From Pseudomonas maioricensis (lineage in GTDB: Bacteria; Pseudomonadota; Gammaproteobacteria; Pseudomonadales; Pseudomonadaceae): a stretch of DNA of 64,000 nucleotides. Below are positions 33,408 to 41,410 of the stretch, piece after piece. The translations under genes and the position numbers were made by a program. Under the pieces are notes generated by a model. The model was not told the DNA's origin and searched no databases. It worked only from the letters and a program-made list of their open reading frames with translations. Numbering within the stretch: position 1 is the first letter of the stretch; every line of letters starts with the position of its first letter. The DNA lies in the NCBI RefSeq assembly GCF_022790535.1, contig NZ_LOHG01000002.1, positions 404,254 through 468,253 on the forward strand, read 5' to 3'.

Positions 33408-33645
33408 ACTGGCACTCGTTCCGATCCAGTTCTATCGCTATGCCATTAGCCCGCTGATGGCCAGCCACTGTCGTTTCTACCCCAGTTGCTCCTGCTACGC
33501 GTATGAAGCCATTGAAAATCATGGCCTTCTGCGCGGTGGCTGGCTGACCTTTCGTCGATTAGGTCGCTGTCATCCGTGGAATCCCGGTGGTTATGACCCG
33601 GTTCCGCCTGTCCCTACCTCCCGTTCTTCTTCGATGGCCGAGTAA
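33400..33645 (+). CDS. yidD: membrane protein insertion efficiency factor YidD
   Basis: YidD (81 aa) is a small membrane-associated protein that assists YidC-dependent insertion. It carries the conserved cysteine-rich core [26 protein letters not shown] and [16 protein letters not shown]. The start overlaps the rnpA end, and yidC starts three bases after its stop, so the cluster is tightly coupled. Confidence 0.97.
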   Translation: MRKLALVPIQFYRYAISPLMASHCRFYPSCSCYAYEAIENHGLLRGGWLTFRRLGRCHPWNPGGYDPVPPVPTSRSSSMAE

Positions 33646-33647
33646 TC

Positions 33648-35330
33648 ATGGATATTAAACGCACGATCCTGATCGTCGCCCTGGCAATCGTGACCTATGT
33701 CGGGGTTCTGAAATGGAACCAAGACTACGGCCAAGCCGCCTTGCCGACTCAGAATGTTGCTGCCAGCACACCTGCACCGGGCATTCCGGACACCGCTACT
33801 GGTGCTCAAACGTCTCCAAGTGCAGATGTTCCTAGTGCTAATGGCGAAGCTGCTGCTCCTCTGGAAGCTCCGACAGTTGCCAGCAAAGACCTCATTCAGG
33901 TCAAAACCGATGTGCTTAACCTGGCAATCGATCCGGTCGGCGGCGACGTCGTTCAACTGCGACTGCCACTGTATCCGCGTCGTCAGGACCATCCTGAAGT
34001 TCCGTTCCAGTTGTTTGACAACGGTGGCGAACGTACTTTTCTGGCTCAAAGTGGCCTGACCGGTACCAATGGTCTCGATGCTCGTTCAGCAGGTCGCCCG
34101 GTTTACTCGTCCGCACAGAAGAGCTACCAACTGGCCGATGGCCAGGAAAATCTGGTTGTAGATCTGAAGTTCGCCGACAACGGTGTCAACTACATCAAGC
34201 GCTTTACGTTCAAGCGCGGCCTGTACGATCTGGTTGTCAGCTATGAAATCGATAACCAGAGCGCTCAGCCTTGGTCGGGTAACCTGTTTGCCCAGCTGAA
34301 ACGTGATGGCAGCGATGATCCATCCTCCACAACTGCTACTGGTACCGCGACCTATCTGGGTGCCGCGTTGTGGACAGCCGCCGAGCCTTACAAAAAAGTG
34401 TCGATGAAAGATATCGACAAGGCTCAGCTCAAGGAAACCGTTCAAGGTGGTTGGGTTGCATGGCTGCAACACTACTTCGTAACGGCGTGGATCCCGAGCA
34501 AAGACACTGCCAACGCAGTTCAGACTCGTAAAGACAGCCAAGGCAACTACATCATCGGCTTCACCGGCCCGGCTGTAACAGTCGCACCGGGTAGCAAAGG
34601 CGAGTTGAGTGCCACGTTGTATGCGGGTCCGAAGAGCCAGGCGGTACTGAAAGAGTTATCCCCAGGTCTGGAATTGACCGTCGACTACGGGATTCTGTGG
34701 TTCATTGCCCAACCAATCTTCTGGTTGCTGCAGCACATCCACGCAATTGTGGGTAACTGGGGCTGGTCGATCATCTTCCTGACCATGCTGATCAAGGGTT
34801 TGTTCTTCCCATTGTCGGCAGCCAGCTACAAATCCATGGCTCGCATGCGCGCTGTAGCACCGAAACTCGCGATCCTGAAAGAGCAGCATGGCGACGATCG
34901 GCAGAAAATGTCGCAAGCGATGATGGAGCTGTACAAGAAAGAAAAGATCAACCCACTGGGTGGATGCTTGCCGATTCTTGTGCAAATGCCTGTATTCCTG
35001 TCGCTGTACTGGGTACTGCTTGAAAGCGTTGAGATGCGCCAAGCACCATGGATCCTGTGGATAACAGACCTGTCGATCAAAGACCCGTTCTTTATTCTGC
35101 CGATCATCATGGGCGCCACCATGTTCATCCAGCAGCGCTTGAACCCGACTCCGCCGGATCCGATGCAGGCCAAGGTGATGAAAATGATGCCAATCATCTT
35201 CACGTTTTTCTTCCTGTGGTTCCCTGCTGGTCTGGTTCTGTACTGGGTTGTGAACAACACCCTGTCGATCGCTCAACAGGCATACATCACTCGCAAGATC
35301 GAAGCGGCTACCAAAAAAGCCGAAGCTTGA
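33648..35330 (+). CDS. yidC: membrane protein insertase YidC
   Basis: YidC (560 aa) inserts inner-membrane proteins alone or with SecYEG. An N-terminal membrane anchor (ILIVALAIVTYVGVLKW) is followed by a linker and the large periplasmic domain of Gram-negative YidC (about residues 75-345). The conserved five-segment core then begins GNWGWSIIFLTMLIKGLFFPLSAASYKSMARM, with LGGCLPILVQMPVFLSLY. It ends in a short basic tail. A terminator follows 26 bases downstream. A DnaA box lies at 35056. Confidence 0.99.
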   Translation: MDIKRTILIVALAIVTYVGVLKWNQDYGQAALPTQNVAASTPAPGIPDTATGAQTSPSADVPSANGEAAAPLEAPTVASKDLIQVKTDVLNLAIDPVGGDVVQLRLPLYPRRQDHPEVPFQLFDNGGERTFLAQSGLTGTNGLDARSAGRPVYSSAQKSYQLADGQENLVVDLKFADNGVNYIKRFTFKRGLYDLVVSYEIDNQSAQPWSGNLFAQLKRDGSDDPSSTTATGTATYLGAALWTAAEPYKKVSMKDIDKAQLKETVQGGWVAWLQHYFVTAWIPSKDTANAVQTRKDSQGNYIIGFTGPAVTVAPGSKGELSATLYAGPKSQAVLKELSPGLELTVDYGILWFIAQPIFWLLQHIHAIVGNWGWSIIFLTMLIKGLFFPLSAASYKSMARMRAVAPKLAILKEQHGDDRQKMSQAMMELYKKEKINPLGGCLPILVQMPVFLSLYWVLLESVEMRQAPWILWITDLSIKDPFFILPIIMGATMFIQQRLNPTPPDPMQAKVMKMMPIIFTFFFLWFPAGLVLYWVVNNTLSIAQQAYITRKIEAATKKAEA

Positions 35331-35355
35331 TCTAACCTGTGAACAAGTTTTACAA

Positions 35356-35378
35356 GGCGCCCCCTAGTGGGGCGTTTT
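35356..35378 (+). terminator. terminator after yidC
   Basis: CGCCCC, loop CTAGT, GGGGCG then TTTT. The stem is six GC-rich pairs and may extend by one. It lies between yidC and mnmE, 32 bases before the mnmE start, so it probably separates the two transcripts or attenuates read-through. Confidence 0.75.
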
Positions 35379-35409
35379 GCTATCCGCTATTTGTCCTGGA
35401 GCCCCCACA

Positions 35410-36780
35410 ATGAATGCCCCACTTGAAACCATTGCAGCAATCGCCACCGCACAGGGCCGCGGCGGGGTAGGCATTGTGCGTATTTCCGGGCCGCTCGCCA
35501 GTAAAGCTGCGTCCGCTATCACGGGCCGTATCTTGAAACCCAGGTTCGCGCATTACGGTCCCTTTGAAGATGGCGCTGGCCAGGTGATTGATGAAGGTAT
35601 CGCCCTGTATTTCCCGGGACCCAATTCATTTACCGGCGAGGATGTGCTTGAACTCCAAGGGCACGGTGGACCGGTCGTGCTGGATATGTTGCTGCAACGT
35701 TGCCTTGAACTGGGCAGTCGTCTGGCCAGACCCGGAGAATTCAGTGAGCGGGCTTTTCTGAATGACAAACTGGATCTCGCTCAGGCGGAAGCTATCGCCG
35801 ATCTTATTGAAGCGAGCTCCGCGCAAGCGGCGAGAAACGCGTTGCGCTCTCTTCAAGGCGCTTTTTCGCGCCGTGTGGATAACTTGACTGAAAAGTTAAT
35901 CAGCCTGCGAATCTACGTGGAAGCTGCTATCGACTTCCCGGAGGAAGAAATTGATTTCCTAGCCGACGGCCATGTCCTGAGCATGCTTGATGCTGTGCGC
36001 GACGAGTTATCCACAGTTCTGCGGGAAGCAGGCCAAGGAGCTCTACTACGTGACGGGATGACGGTGGTCATTGCAGGACGGCCCAACGCAGGCAAGTCCA
36101 GCCTGTTGAACGCTCTGGCCGGTAAAGAAGCAGCCATCGTGACTGAAATTGCCGGCACGACCCGAGACATTCTGCGAGAACATATCCACATCGACGGCAT
36201 GCCTCTGCATGTTGTGGACACCGCAGGACTGCGCGACACAGAAGACCAGGTAGAAAAGATTGGTGTACAGCGTGCGCTCAAAGCCATTGGGGAAGCTGAT
36301 CGCGTGCTGCTTGTGGTGGATGCGACTGCGCCTGAAGCGCTCGACCCCTTTGCACTATGGCCAGAGTTTCTGGAGCATCGGCCGGATCCGTCAAAGGTGA
36401 CCTTGATTCGTAACAAGGCTGATCTTAGCGGCGACGTCATTGAGCTGCAGACGAGTACGGATGGCCATGTCACCATCAGCCTGAGCGCCAAATCAGCAGG
36501 CGAAGGGCTGGATCTGCTGCGCGACCATCTCAAGTCCTGCATGGGCTATGAGCAAACCTCGGAGAGCAGCTTCAGTGCCCGCAGACGTCACCTCGAGGCG
36601 TTGCGTCATGCCAGCGACTCCCTTGAACACGGTCGGGCCCAACTGACCATGGCGGGAGCAGGGGAGTTGTTGGCTGAAGACCTGCGCCAGGCCCAACAAT
36701 CTCTGGCCGAGATTACAGGCGCATTCAGCTCCGACGATTTATTGGGACGCATCTTTTCCAGTTTTTGCATCGGTAAATAG
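35410..36780 (+). CDS. mnmE: tRNA modification GTPase MnmE
   Basis: MnmE (456 aa) works with MnmG to form cmnm5U34 on wobble uridines of tRNAs. The N-terminal formyl-THF-binding domain begins [22 protein letters not shown]. The G domain has [14 protein letters not shown] (P-loop), [17 protein letters not shown] and RNKADL. The C-terminal CIGK motif with the essential cysteine is intact. ATG 35410 gives the standard start; an upstream ATG in frame has no ribosome site. Unlike many genomes, its partner mnmG is separated by an iron-signalling cassette. Confidence 0.98.
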   Translation: MNAPLETIAAIATAQGRGGVGIVRISGPLASKAASAITGRILKPRFAHYGPFEDGAGQVIDEGIALYFPGPNSFTGEDVLELQGHGGPVVLDMLLQRCLELGSRLARPGEFSERAFLNDKLDLAQAEAIADLIEASSAQAARNALRSLQGAFSRRVDNLTEKLISLRIYVEAAIDFPEEEIDFLADGHVLSMLDAVRDELSTVLREAGQGALLRDGMTVVIAGRPNAGKSSLLNALAGKEAAIVTEIAGTTRDILREHIHIDGMPLHVVDTAGLRDTEDQVEKIGVQRALKAIGEADRVLLVVDATAPEALDPFALWPEFLEHRPDPSKVTLIRNKADLSGDVIELQTSTDGHVTISLSAKSAGEGLDLLRDHLKSCMGYEQTSESSFSARRRHLEALRHASDSLEHGRAQLTMAGAGELLAEDLRQAQQSLAEITGAFSSDDLLGRIFSSFCIGK

Positions 36781-36782
36781 CC

Positions 36783-36822
36783 AAAAAAACTGGCCGTTGT
36801 GGATAACTCCGCAATGGCCAGT
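36783..36822 (-). terminator. terminator after the TonB-dependent receptor gene
   Basis: On the minus strand ACTGGCC and GGCCAGT pair across 20 bases that include a complementary TTG/CAA, and seven T follow. It starts 13 bases past the receptor stop. The loop contains a perfect DnaA box (36798-36806). Confidence 0.7.
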
Positions 36823-36834
36823 CTATCCACAGCC

Positions 36835-39279
36835 TTACCAGTTATAGCTGACCGTCCCGAGTAACGTGCGGCTGTCGCCCCAATAGCAGCGGCCCGCATC
36901 GTTGCAGCCCGACACGTATTCCTTATCGAACAGGTTTTTGGCGTTCACGTCCACGGACCAATGCTTGTCGATCTGATAACCGATATTTGCATCCACCAAG
37001 GTGACGTCGCCTGCATCAAGCTTTCCGTACAGTGCCGCTGGCGTGTAGGAGAAAGCACTATCGAAATAGCGGATACCTGCCCCCACGTGGAAACCATCAA
37101 GGTAACCGTCCAGGAACCGATACTTGGCCCACGCGGATGCCTGATTACGCGGCACGCCAGTAATCTGATGGCCTTCGATCAGTGATCCCGCGCCGTCTTT
37201 TGTGACTCTGGCATCGGTGTAGGAATAGGAAGCCGTCACGTTGAGGTTCTGGCTGATGTCACTATTGACCTCAAGCTCCACACCTTTGGAGCGACTTTCC
37301 CCTACTTGGCGATAACTTGAGGTCGTAGAGTCGAAGTAAGTGTCGTCCTTCTTGCGTAGGTCATATATCGAGGCCGTGATCGCGGTGTTCCAACCGATAG
37401 GCTCGTACTTGAAACCCACTTCGTATTGGCTACTGGTGATCGGATCGAGCGGGGCACCGCCATTGGAAATCTGCTGAACAGGTACAAAGGCAGTGGAATA
37501 GCTGACATACGGCGTGAGGCCGTTGTCGAACTGATACATCAACCCGCCTTGGTAGGTGAACTTCTTGTCGCTGGAGCTGATATCACCGTTGGGTGCCAGT
37601 TTATTGCGGAAATCACTGTCGACCCAATCCTGTCTGCCGCCGAGCAACACAATCCAGTTGTCATACTTGCTTTGGATTTGCCCGTACAAGCCGTTCATCT
37701 GTTGTTCCAGCAGGGTGTTTTGCACAGCAGTGGACGTAACCGGATCCTGTGTATAAACCGGATTGAAGATATTGATGCGACCCGCTGCGCCTGCGTTCCA
37801 GTCCTGGCTGAACGAGGTGCGGTCGAAGCTCGCACCGAACAATACGGTGTTCTCCAGCCCTCCAGCATTGAATTTGCCTTCCAGCTGATTATCCAGGGAA
37901 TAGACCATCGACTTATTGAAGCGATCGTAAGCCGTAACGTTCAGCTGCGTGCCAAAACCTGCATTGTCCAGATTGCCAGGCCAGGTCTCATGACGGGTGA
38001 TGCGAGACTGCATGTATCGCGAGTTCTGCCGGAATTGCCAGTCATCGTTGAAGCTGTGGCTGAATTCATAGCCGACGCTCCACATCTCGCGCTCGAAAGT
38101 ATTCCAGTCAGGCACACCCAGCATGGTGTCCTTATCAAGCTTGCCATTGGGGTTGCGCAGCAGGGTGCCAGCCGCTGGCAACCCTAATTCCATATTGGTG
38201 TGGTCCTTCTGGTAATTGCTCAACAGGGTCAGGCTGTTGTAGTCATCGAAGTTCAACGTCAGCGATGGTGCGATATACATCCGATCATCAGGCACATGAT
38301 CGGTTTGCGTATCTGCGTTGCGACCGAGCATCACCACCCGGCCCAGGACATTTTCGCTCTCGTCCAGCGGACCCGAGATATCCACACCCAATTGCCGGCG
38401 GTTATTTGTACCGTAGCTGAGCTGAACTTCTCCTTGGGAATTGGCGGTCGGACGCTTGCTCACCACGTTCACCAAGCCTCCCGGCGCATTCTCGCCGTAC
38501 AGGATTGACGAAGGTCCGCGGAAAATCTCGACGCGCTCAAGGCCGTAAGGCTCAGTGGTGGTGTCGTAACGGTTACCTTGAACCCGCAGACCGTCGCGCA
38601 TCAATCCGTATCCGTAGTCGGTGGCGTTAAAACCACGAATGAAGAACAGGTCGCCTGCCAGATTATCCCCAGCGGCGAAGGGCGGCGCGAAAATACCTGG
38701 CACATAACCCAGCGCCTCGGTAAGCGTCTGCGTCTTCTGGTCTTTCATGCGCTGCGCGGTGACCACTGACACAGAACGTGGTGTTTCGGAAAGCGGCGTA
38801 CTGGTCTTGGTGCCCACGCGACTGGTTTGCGCTTTGTAGCCTTGATCCGGTAAAGGCGCTTCAAACCCTGTGGATAAAGTGCTGCTAATCGCAGTGGGTG
38901 CCAACTGCAATGAACCGTTATCCGGGATCGGCTCGAGGATGTAGCTGCCTGGGGCTTGCGCTGCGACCTGCAGTTTCGAGCCCTGCAAGAGCACTGCGAA
39001 ACCCTGTTCAACGGAGTACGTGCCCTGCAGCCCTGGGCTTCGCAGGTTCGCTGTTTCTGATGGAGAGAACGAGAGAATCACATTGGCGGCTGACGCAAAC
39101 TGGTTCAGTGCGCTATCCAAAGGGCCAGCCGCAATGTTGTAGCTTTGGGTGGCCACTACGGCGAAAACACTCGTAGGCAAGATTGCGCACCCAAGACCGC
39201 TGGCCAGCAGGACGCTGTAGCTCAAGTATTGCCGGGAAAGATGCCGACGGGTTTGAAGCGGAAGAAGTGGGAAGCGCAT
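36835..39279 (-). CDS. TonB-dependent siderophore receptor with signalling domain
   Basis: An 814-aa outer-membrane receptor. After a signal peptide (cleaved near residue 40, VFAVVATQ) comes a secretin/TonB short N-terminal (STN) signalling domain (about residues 45-115). It is followed by the plug (SVSVVTAQRMKDQKTQTLTEALGYVPG, RGFNATDYG, VEIFRGPSSILYGENAPGGLVNVVSKRP) and a 22-strand barrel ending in aromatic YNW. It belongs to the FhuA/FhuE/FpvA-type siderophore receptors; the ligand cannot be named. The STN domain and adjacent FecR/FecI-like genes indicate cell-surface signalling in which ligand binding activates the sigma factor. Confidence 0.93.
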   Translation of the reverse strand: MRFPLLPLQTRRHLSRQYLSYSVLLASGLGCAILPTSVFAVVATQSYNIAAGPLDSALNQFASAANVILSFSPSETANLRSPGLQGTYSVEQGFAVLLQGSKLQVAAQAPGSYILEPIPDNGSLQLAPTAISSTLSTGFEAPLPDQGYKAQTSRVGTKTSTPLSETPRSVSVVTAQRMKDQKTQTLTEALGYVPGIFAPPFAAGDNLAGDLFFIRGFNATDYGYGLMRDGLRVQGNRYDTTTEPYGLERVEIFRGPSSILYGENAPGGLVNVVSKRPTANSQGEVQLSYGTNNRRQLGVDISGPLDESENVLGRVVMLGRNADTQTDHVPDDRMYIAPSLTLNFDDYNSLTLLSNYQKDHTNMELGLPAAGTLLRNPNGKLDKDTMLGVPDWNTFEREMWSVGYEFSHSFNDDWQFRQNSRYMQSRITRHETWPGNLDNAGFGTQLNVTAYDRFNKSMVYSLDNQLEGKFNAGGLENTVLFGASFDRTSFSQDWNAGAAGRINIFNPVYTQDPVTSTAVQNTLLEQQMNGLYGQIQSKYDNWIVLLGGRQDWVDSDFRNKLAPNGDISSSDKKFTYQGGLMYQFDNGLTPYVSYSTAFVPVQQISNGGAPLDPITSSQYEVGFKYEPIGWNTAITASIYDLRKKDDTYFDSTTSSYRQVGESRSKGVELEVNSDISQNLNVTASYSYTDARVTKDGAGSLIEGHQITGVPRNQASAWAKYRFLDGYLDGFHVGAGIRYFDSAFSYTPAALYGKLDAGDVTLVDANIGYQIDKHWSVDVNAKNLFDKEYVSGCNDAGRCYWGDSRTLLGTVSYNW

Positions 39280-39381
39280 TTTGTTGTAGGCCCTGAGGTA
39301 GTGAATTCGCGTTTACCTGTAGGGCCGCGCCTGAATCAAAAAAGATAACCCCGTAATGCTTTTTATTTTTTCGAACCGCCA

Positions 39382-40329
39382 TCAAGCGTTTCGTTTGACC
39401 GAAACCCAGTATCGACTGAAGTAGCGAACCTGAATCGGCAGAGTTGCTTGAAGATTAGCGAGTACAGCGTCTGTCGCATCGAGACGAAACGCGCCGGAGA
39501 CACGCAGCTTTGCCGCGTTTTCATCACACTGCATGACACCAGAGCGATAACGCGCCAACTCATTGATGACATTGCCCAGGGGTTCGTTAAGCACAATTAG
39601 CTGCCCATCGACCCATGCTGCAGCGGTCTGTGGATAAGCGCGGTCCGGGCTGACGCTATGGCCATTAAAGTCAGCCCTTTGACCCGCGCCCAGAAGCCGG
39701 GGAATGGCATCAACAGCGGCCGGAGCGATCCTCACCTGGTCCTCCAGTACTCCCACGCGAGTCGTACTTTCCAGTTGTCGAACCGAAAAGCGTGTGCCAA
39801 GTGCCTGTACCCGGCCTTGTCGAGTCTCGACATATAAAGGCCGTATATCCCCCAGTTTTCCGGTCCGAACGAGAATTTCCCCGTCACGCAATCGGATCAG
39901 CCGTTGCTGACTGTCGAACACCACGTCTATAGCCGTATCCGTATTGAGTTCGATCTGGCTGCCATCGATCAATTCAACATGTTGACGACGACCTACCGGT
40001 GTTCGGTAGTCAGCCAATACATTCTTCAGGGACGTATGCTGCTGGATATTCCAGCCAAGATATCCGGTGCCAGCCACCGCCAGCAGCAGTTTTAGAACCT
40101 GTCGGCGTTGTTGCGGCCTGGATAGTGCGCGGCGAGTGAGGTGCGCAGGCATGTTATTCAGGCCGCGCTGCAGTTGTTCCATCTGCTGCCAGGCAACCCG
40201 GTGCGTCGGATCACTTTCCAGCCATTGCCGCCAAGCCTCCTGTGCTTGCGGCGTTGGTGGCTCGCTCTGAAACTGCACAACCCAGCTTGCCGCGGCCTCA
40301 AAGACTTTGCGGTCAGGGGGAGAACTCAT
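39382..40329 (-). CDS. FecR-family sigma regulator
   Basis: A 315-aa inner-membrane FecR-type regulator that relays receptor state to the sigma factor. The cytoplasmic N-terminal part has the pattern AASWVVQFQSEPPTPQAQEAWRQWLESDPTHRVAW. A membrane segment (about residues 85-100, LKLLLAVAGTGYLGW) precedes the periplasmic FecR domain (GRRQHVELIDGSQIELNTDTAI, then RLIRLRDGEILVRTGK). ATG 40329 overlaps the sigma gene stop by four bases, so they are coupled. An in-frame ATG nine codons upstream lies inside the sigma gene and is less likely. The receptor gene follows after 102 bases. Confidence 0.92.
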   Translation of the reverse strand: MSSPPDRKVFEAAASWVVQFQSEPPTPQAQEAWRQWLESDPTHRVAWQQMEQLQRGLNNMPAHLTRRALSRPQQRRQVLKLLLAVAGTGYLGWNIQQHTSLKNVLADYRTPVGRRQHVELIDGSQIELNTDTAIDVVFDSQQRLIRLRDGEILVRTGKLGDIRPLYVETRQGRVQALGTRFSVRQLESTTRVGVLEDQVRIAPAAVDAIPRLLGAGQRADFNGHSVSPDRAYPQTAAAWVDGQLIVLNEPLGNVINELARYRSGVMQCDENAAKLRVSGAFRLDATDAVLANLQATLPIQVRYFSRYWVSVKRNA

Positions 40330-40835
40330 GAGGTCTGCGCCATGAGCATCGAGCATTCTGTGAAAGCACGGATCATGTGCTTCTTCACTGTAGTCAGCGA
40401 AACATCCAAATCAATGGCGATCTGTTGATAAGTCAAACCTTCGATCTGAGACAGCATGAAGATTCTCTTGGTGCGTGAACCCAGATCATCCAGCGCTTTA
40501 TCCACAGCCAGCAAGGTTTCAATGATCAGCGCCTTGTCTTCTTCACTGATCACAGTGTCCTGTGGACGTTCAGCCATCGCCTGCTGATACGCCAGCTCAA
40601 TAGCTTTGCGCCGGTACCGATCAATGACCAACCCCCGGGCGACAGTGGCTAGATAGTCACGAGGCTCGCGAATGTGGGCCGCATTAGCAGCGCCAAGAAT
40701 CCGCACAAAGGTGTCATGAGCCACATCGGCAACATCGAAGGTGTTCGACAGGCGAGCTTTGAGCCAACCGTGCAACCACGAGTGATGCTGCTCATAGATA
40801 CGCTGCACAGCTGACGTATGTGAGTGAAGAGGCAT
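40326..40835 (-). CDS. FecI-type ECF sigma factor
   Basis: A 169-aa iron-starvation ECF sigma factor. Region 2 spans about residues 10-75 (YEQHHSWLHGWLKARLSNTFDVADVAHDTFVRIL, YLATVARGLVIDRYRR). Region 4 has the helix-turn-helix GLTYQQIAIDLDVSLTTVKKHMIRA. This is the usual FecI/PvdS-like size. It heads a sigma-FecR-receptor operon on the minus strand. A Fur-box-like palindrome lies 16-38 bases before its start, so transcription is probably repressed under iron sufficiency. Confidence 0.94.
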   Translation of the reverse strand: MPLHSHTSAVQRIYEQHHSWLHGWLKARLSNTFDVADVAHDTFVRILGAANAAHIREPRDYLATVARGLVIDRYRRKAIELAYQQAMAERPQDTVISEEDKALIIETLLAVDKALDDLGSRTKRIFMLSQIEGLTYQQIAIDLDVSLTTVKKHMIRAFTECSMLMAQTS

Positions 40836-40850
40836 AGAGGCAATGACGAG

Positions 40851-40873
40851 TTAATGATAATAGCTATTATTAG
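40851..40873. promoter_or_regulatory. Fur box in front of the FecI-type gene
   Basis: TTAATGATAATAGCTATTAT followed by TAG contains a perfect 14-base palindrome (ATAATAGCTATTAT, 40857-40870) and resembles the Fur consensus of repeated GATAAT units. The position immediately upstream of the sigma gene is where an iron-starvation sigma promoter would be. Confidence 0.7.
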
Positions 40874-41029
40874 CTTTTGTTTCGAAAACTCACAATAGCC
40901 TCATAACTCGCACTGATCGGCAAGTCGCAGTCCACCCCCTCGCCTGAATTCGAACCGATTTGATGGACCTCAAGATCTGTAAGGTCGCTGCTCGGTGTTT
41001 TTCCAGGAATCATCAAAAAATAGCGACCT

Positions 41030-41310
41030 AAGCTCTGTGGATAAGGCGGCCTTAGCTCCGTTGATAAGTGGGCTTGAAAGATGCGCATAACCCCCTCTGT
41101 GGACAAGTAGCGATTTAATCCACAGGCTCAGGTCGGTTATCCCAAACCCTCCTTGCCACATGAACACAGGCTTTTGAATCTCTGTACACATTGATTTATA
41201 AGCTCTTCAGCAATCTATCCACAGAAACAGGCTTCAGTATAAATAGCATTTAAAATAAGGTTTTATAAATCTTCTTTCTTTTTAATTTCTATATCTGAGA
41301 CTTTTCCACA
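41030..41310. other. second origin-like region in front of mnmG
   Basis: This is part of a 575-base gene-free gap between the FecI-type gene and mnmG. It carries one perfect DnaA box (41036-41044) and one-mismatch boxes at 41098, 41116, 41215 and 41302, then an AT-rich tract (about 41235-41295). TCTCTGTACACATTGAT (41179-41195), the box at 41215 and ATTTCTATATCTG (from 41285) repeat the elements of the dnaA-rpmH gap in the same order. Offsets are 36 and 106 bases against 36 and 107 there. It is therefore a diverged duplicate of the origin core. I see no gene in 40874-41410. Confidence 0.75.
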
Positions 41311-41410
41311 GCTGGTTAATTTTTGTGCAACGGGTTCCTTTCGAGGGGGGTAAGTCCCTATACTTGTCAGCTATCCCAATTTCCCATCTAGAACAGGCAC
41401 GAGGTGCGTG

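Noticed and set aside
37081..37093. CCCCACGTGGAAA in the receptor gene as a fourth parS
   Set aside because: Only the central CCACGTGG and part of the right half match; the left TGTT and right ACA are missing.
40870..41191. Two short minus-strand frames (73 and 78 codons) in the gap before mnmG
   Set aside because: They overlap each other in different frames, cross the DnaA boxes and Fur-like palindrome, and their translations look like non-coding sequence.
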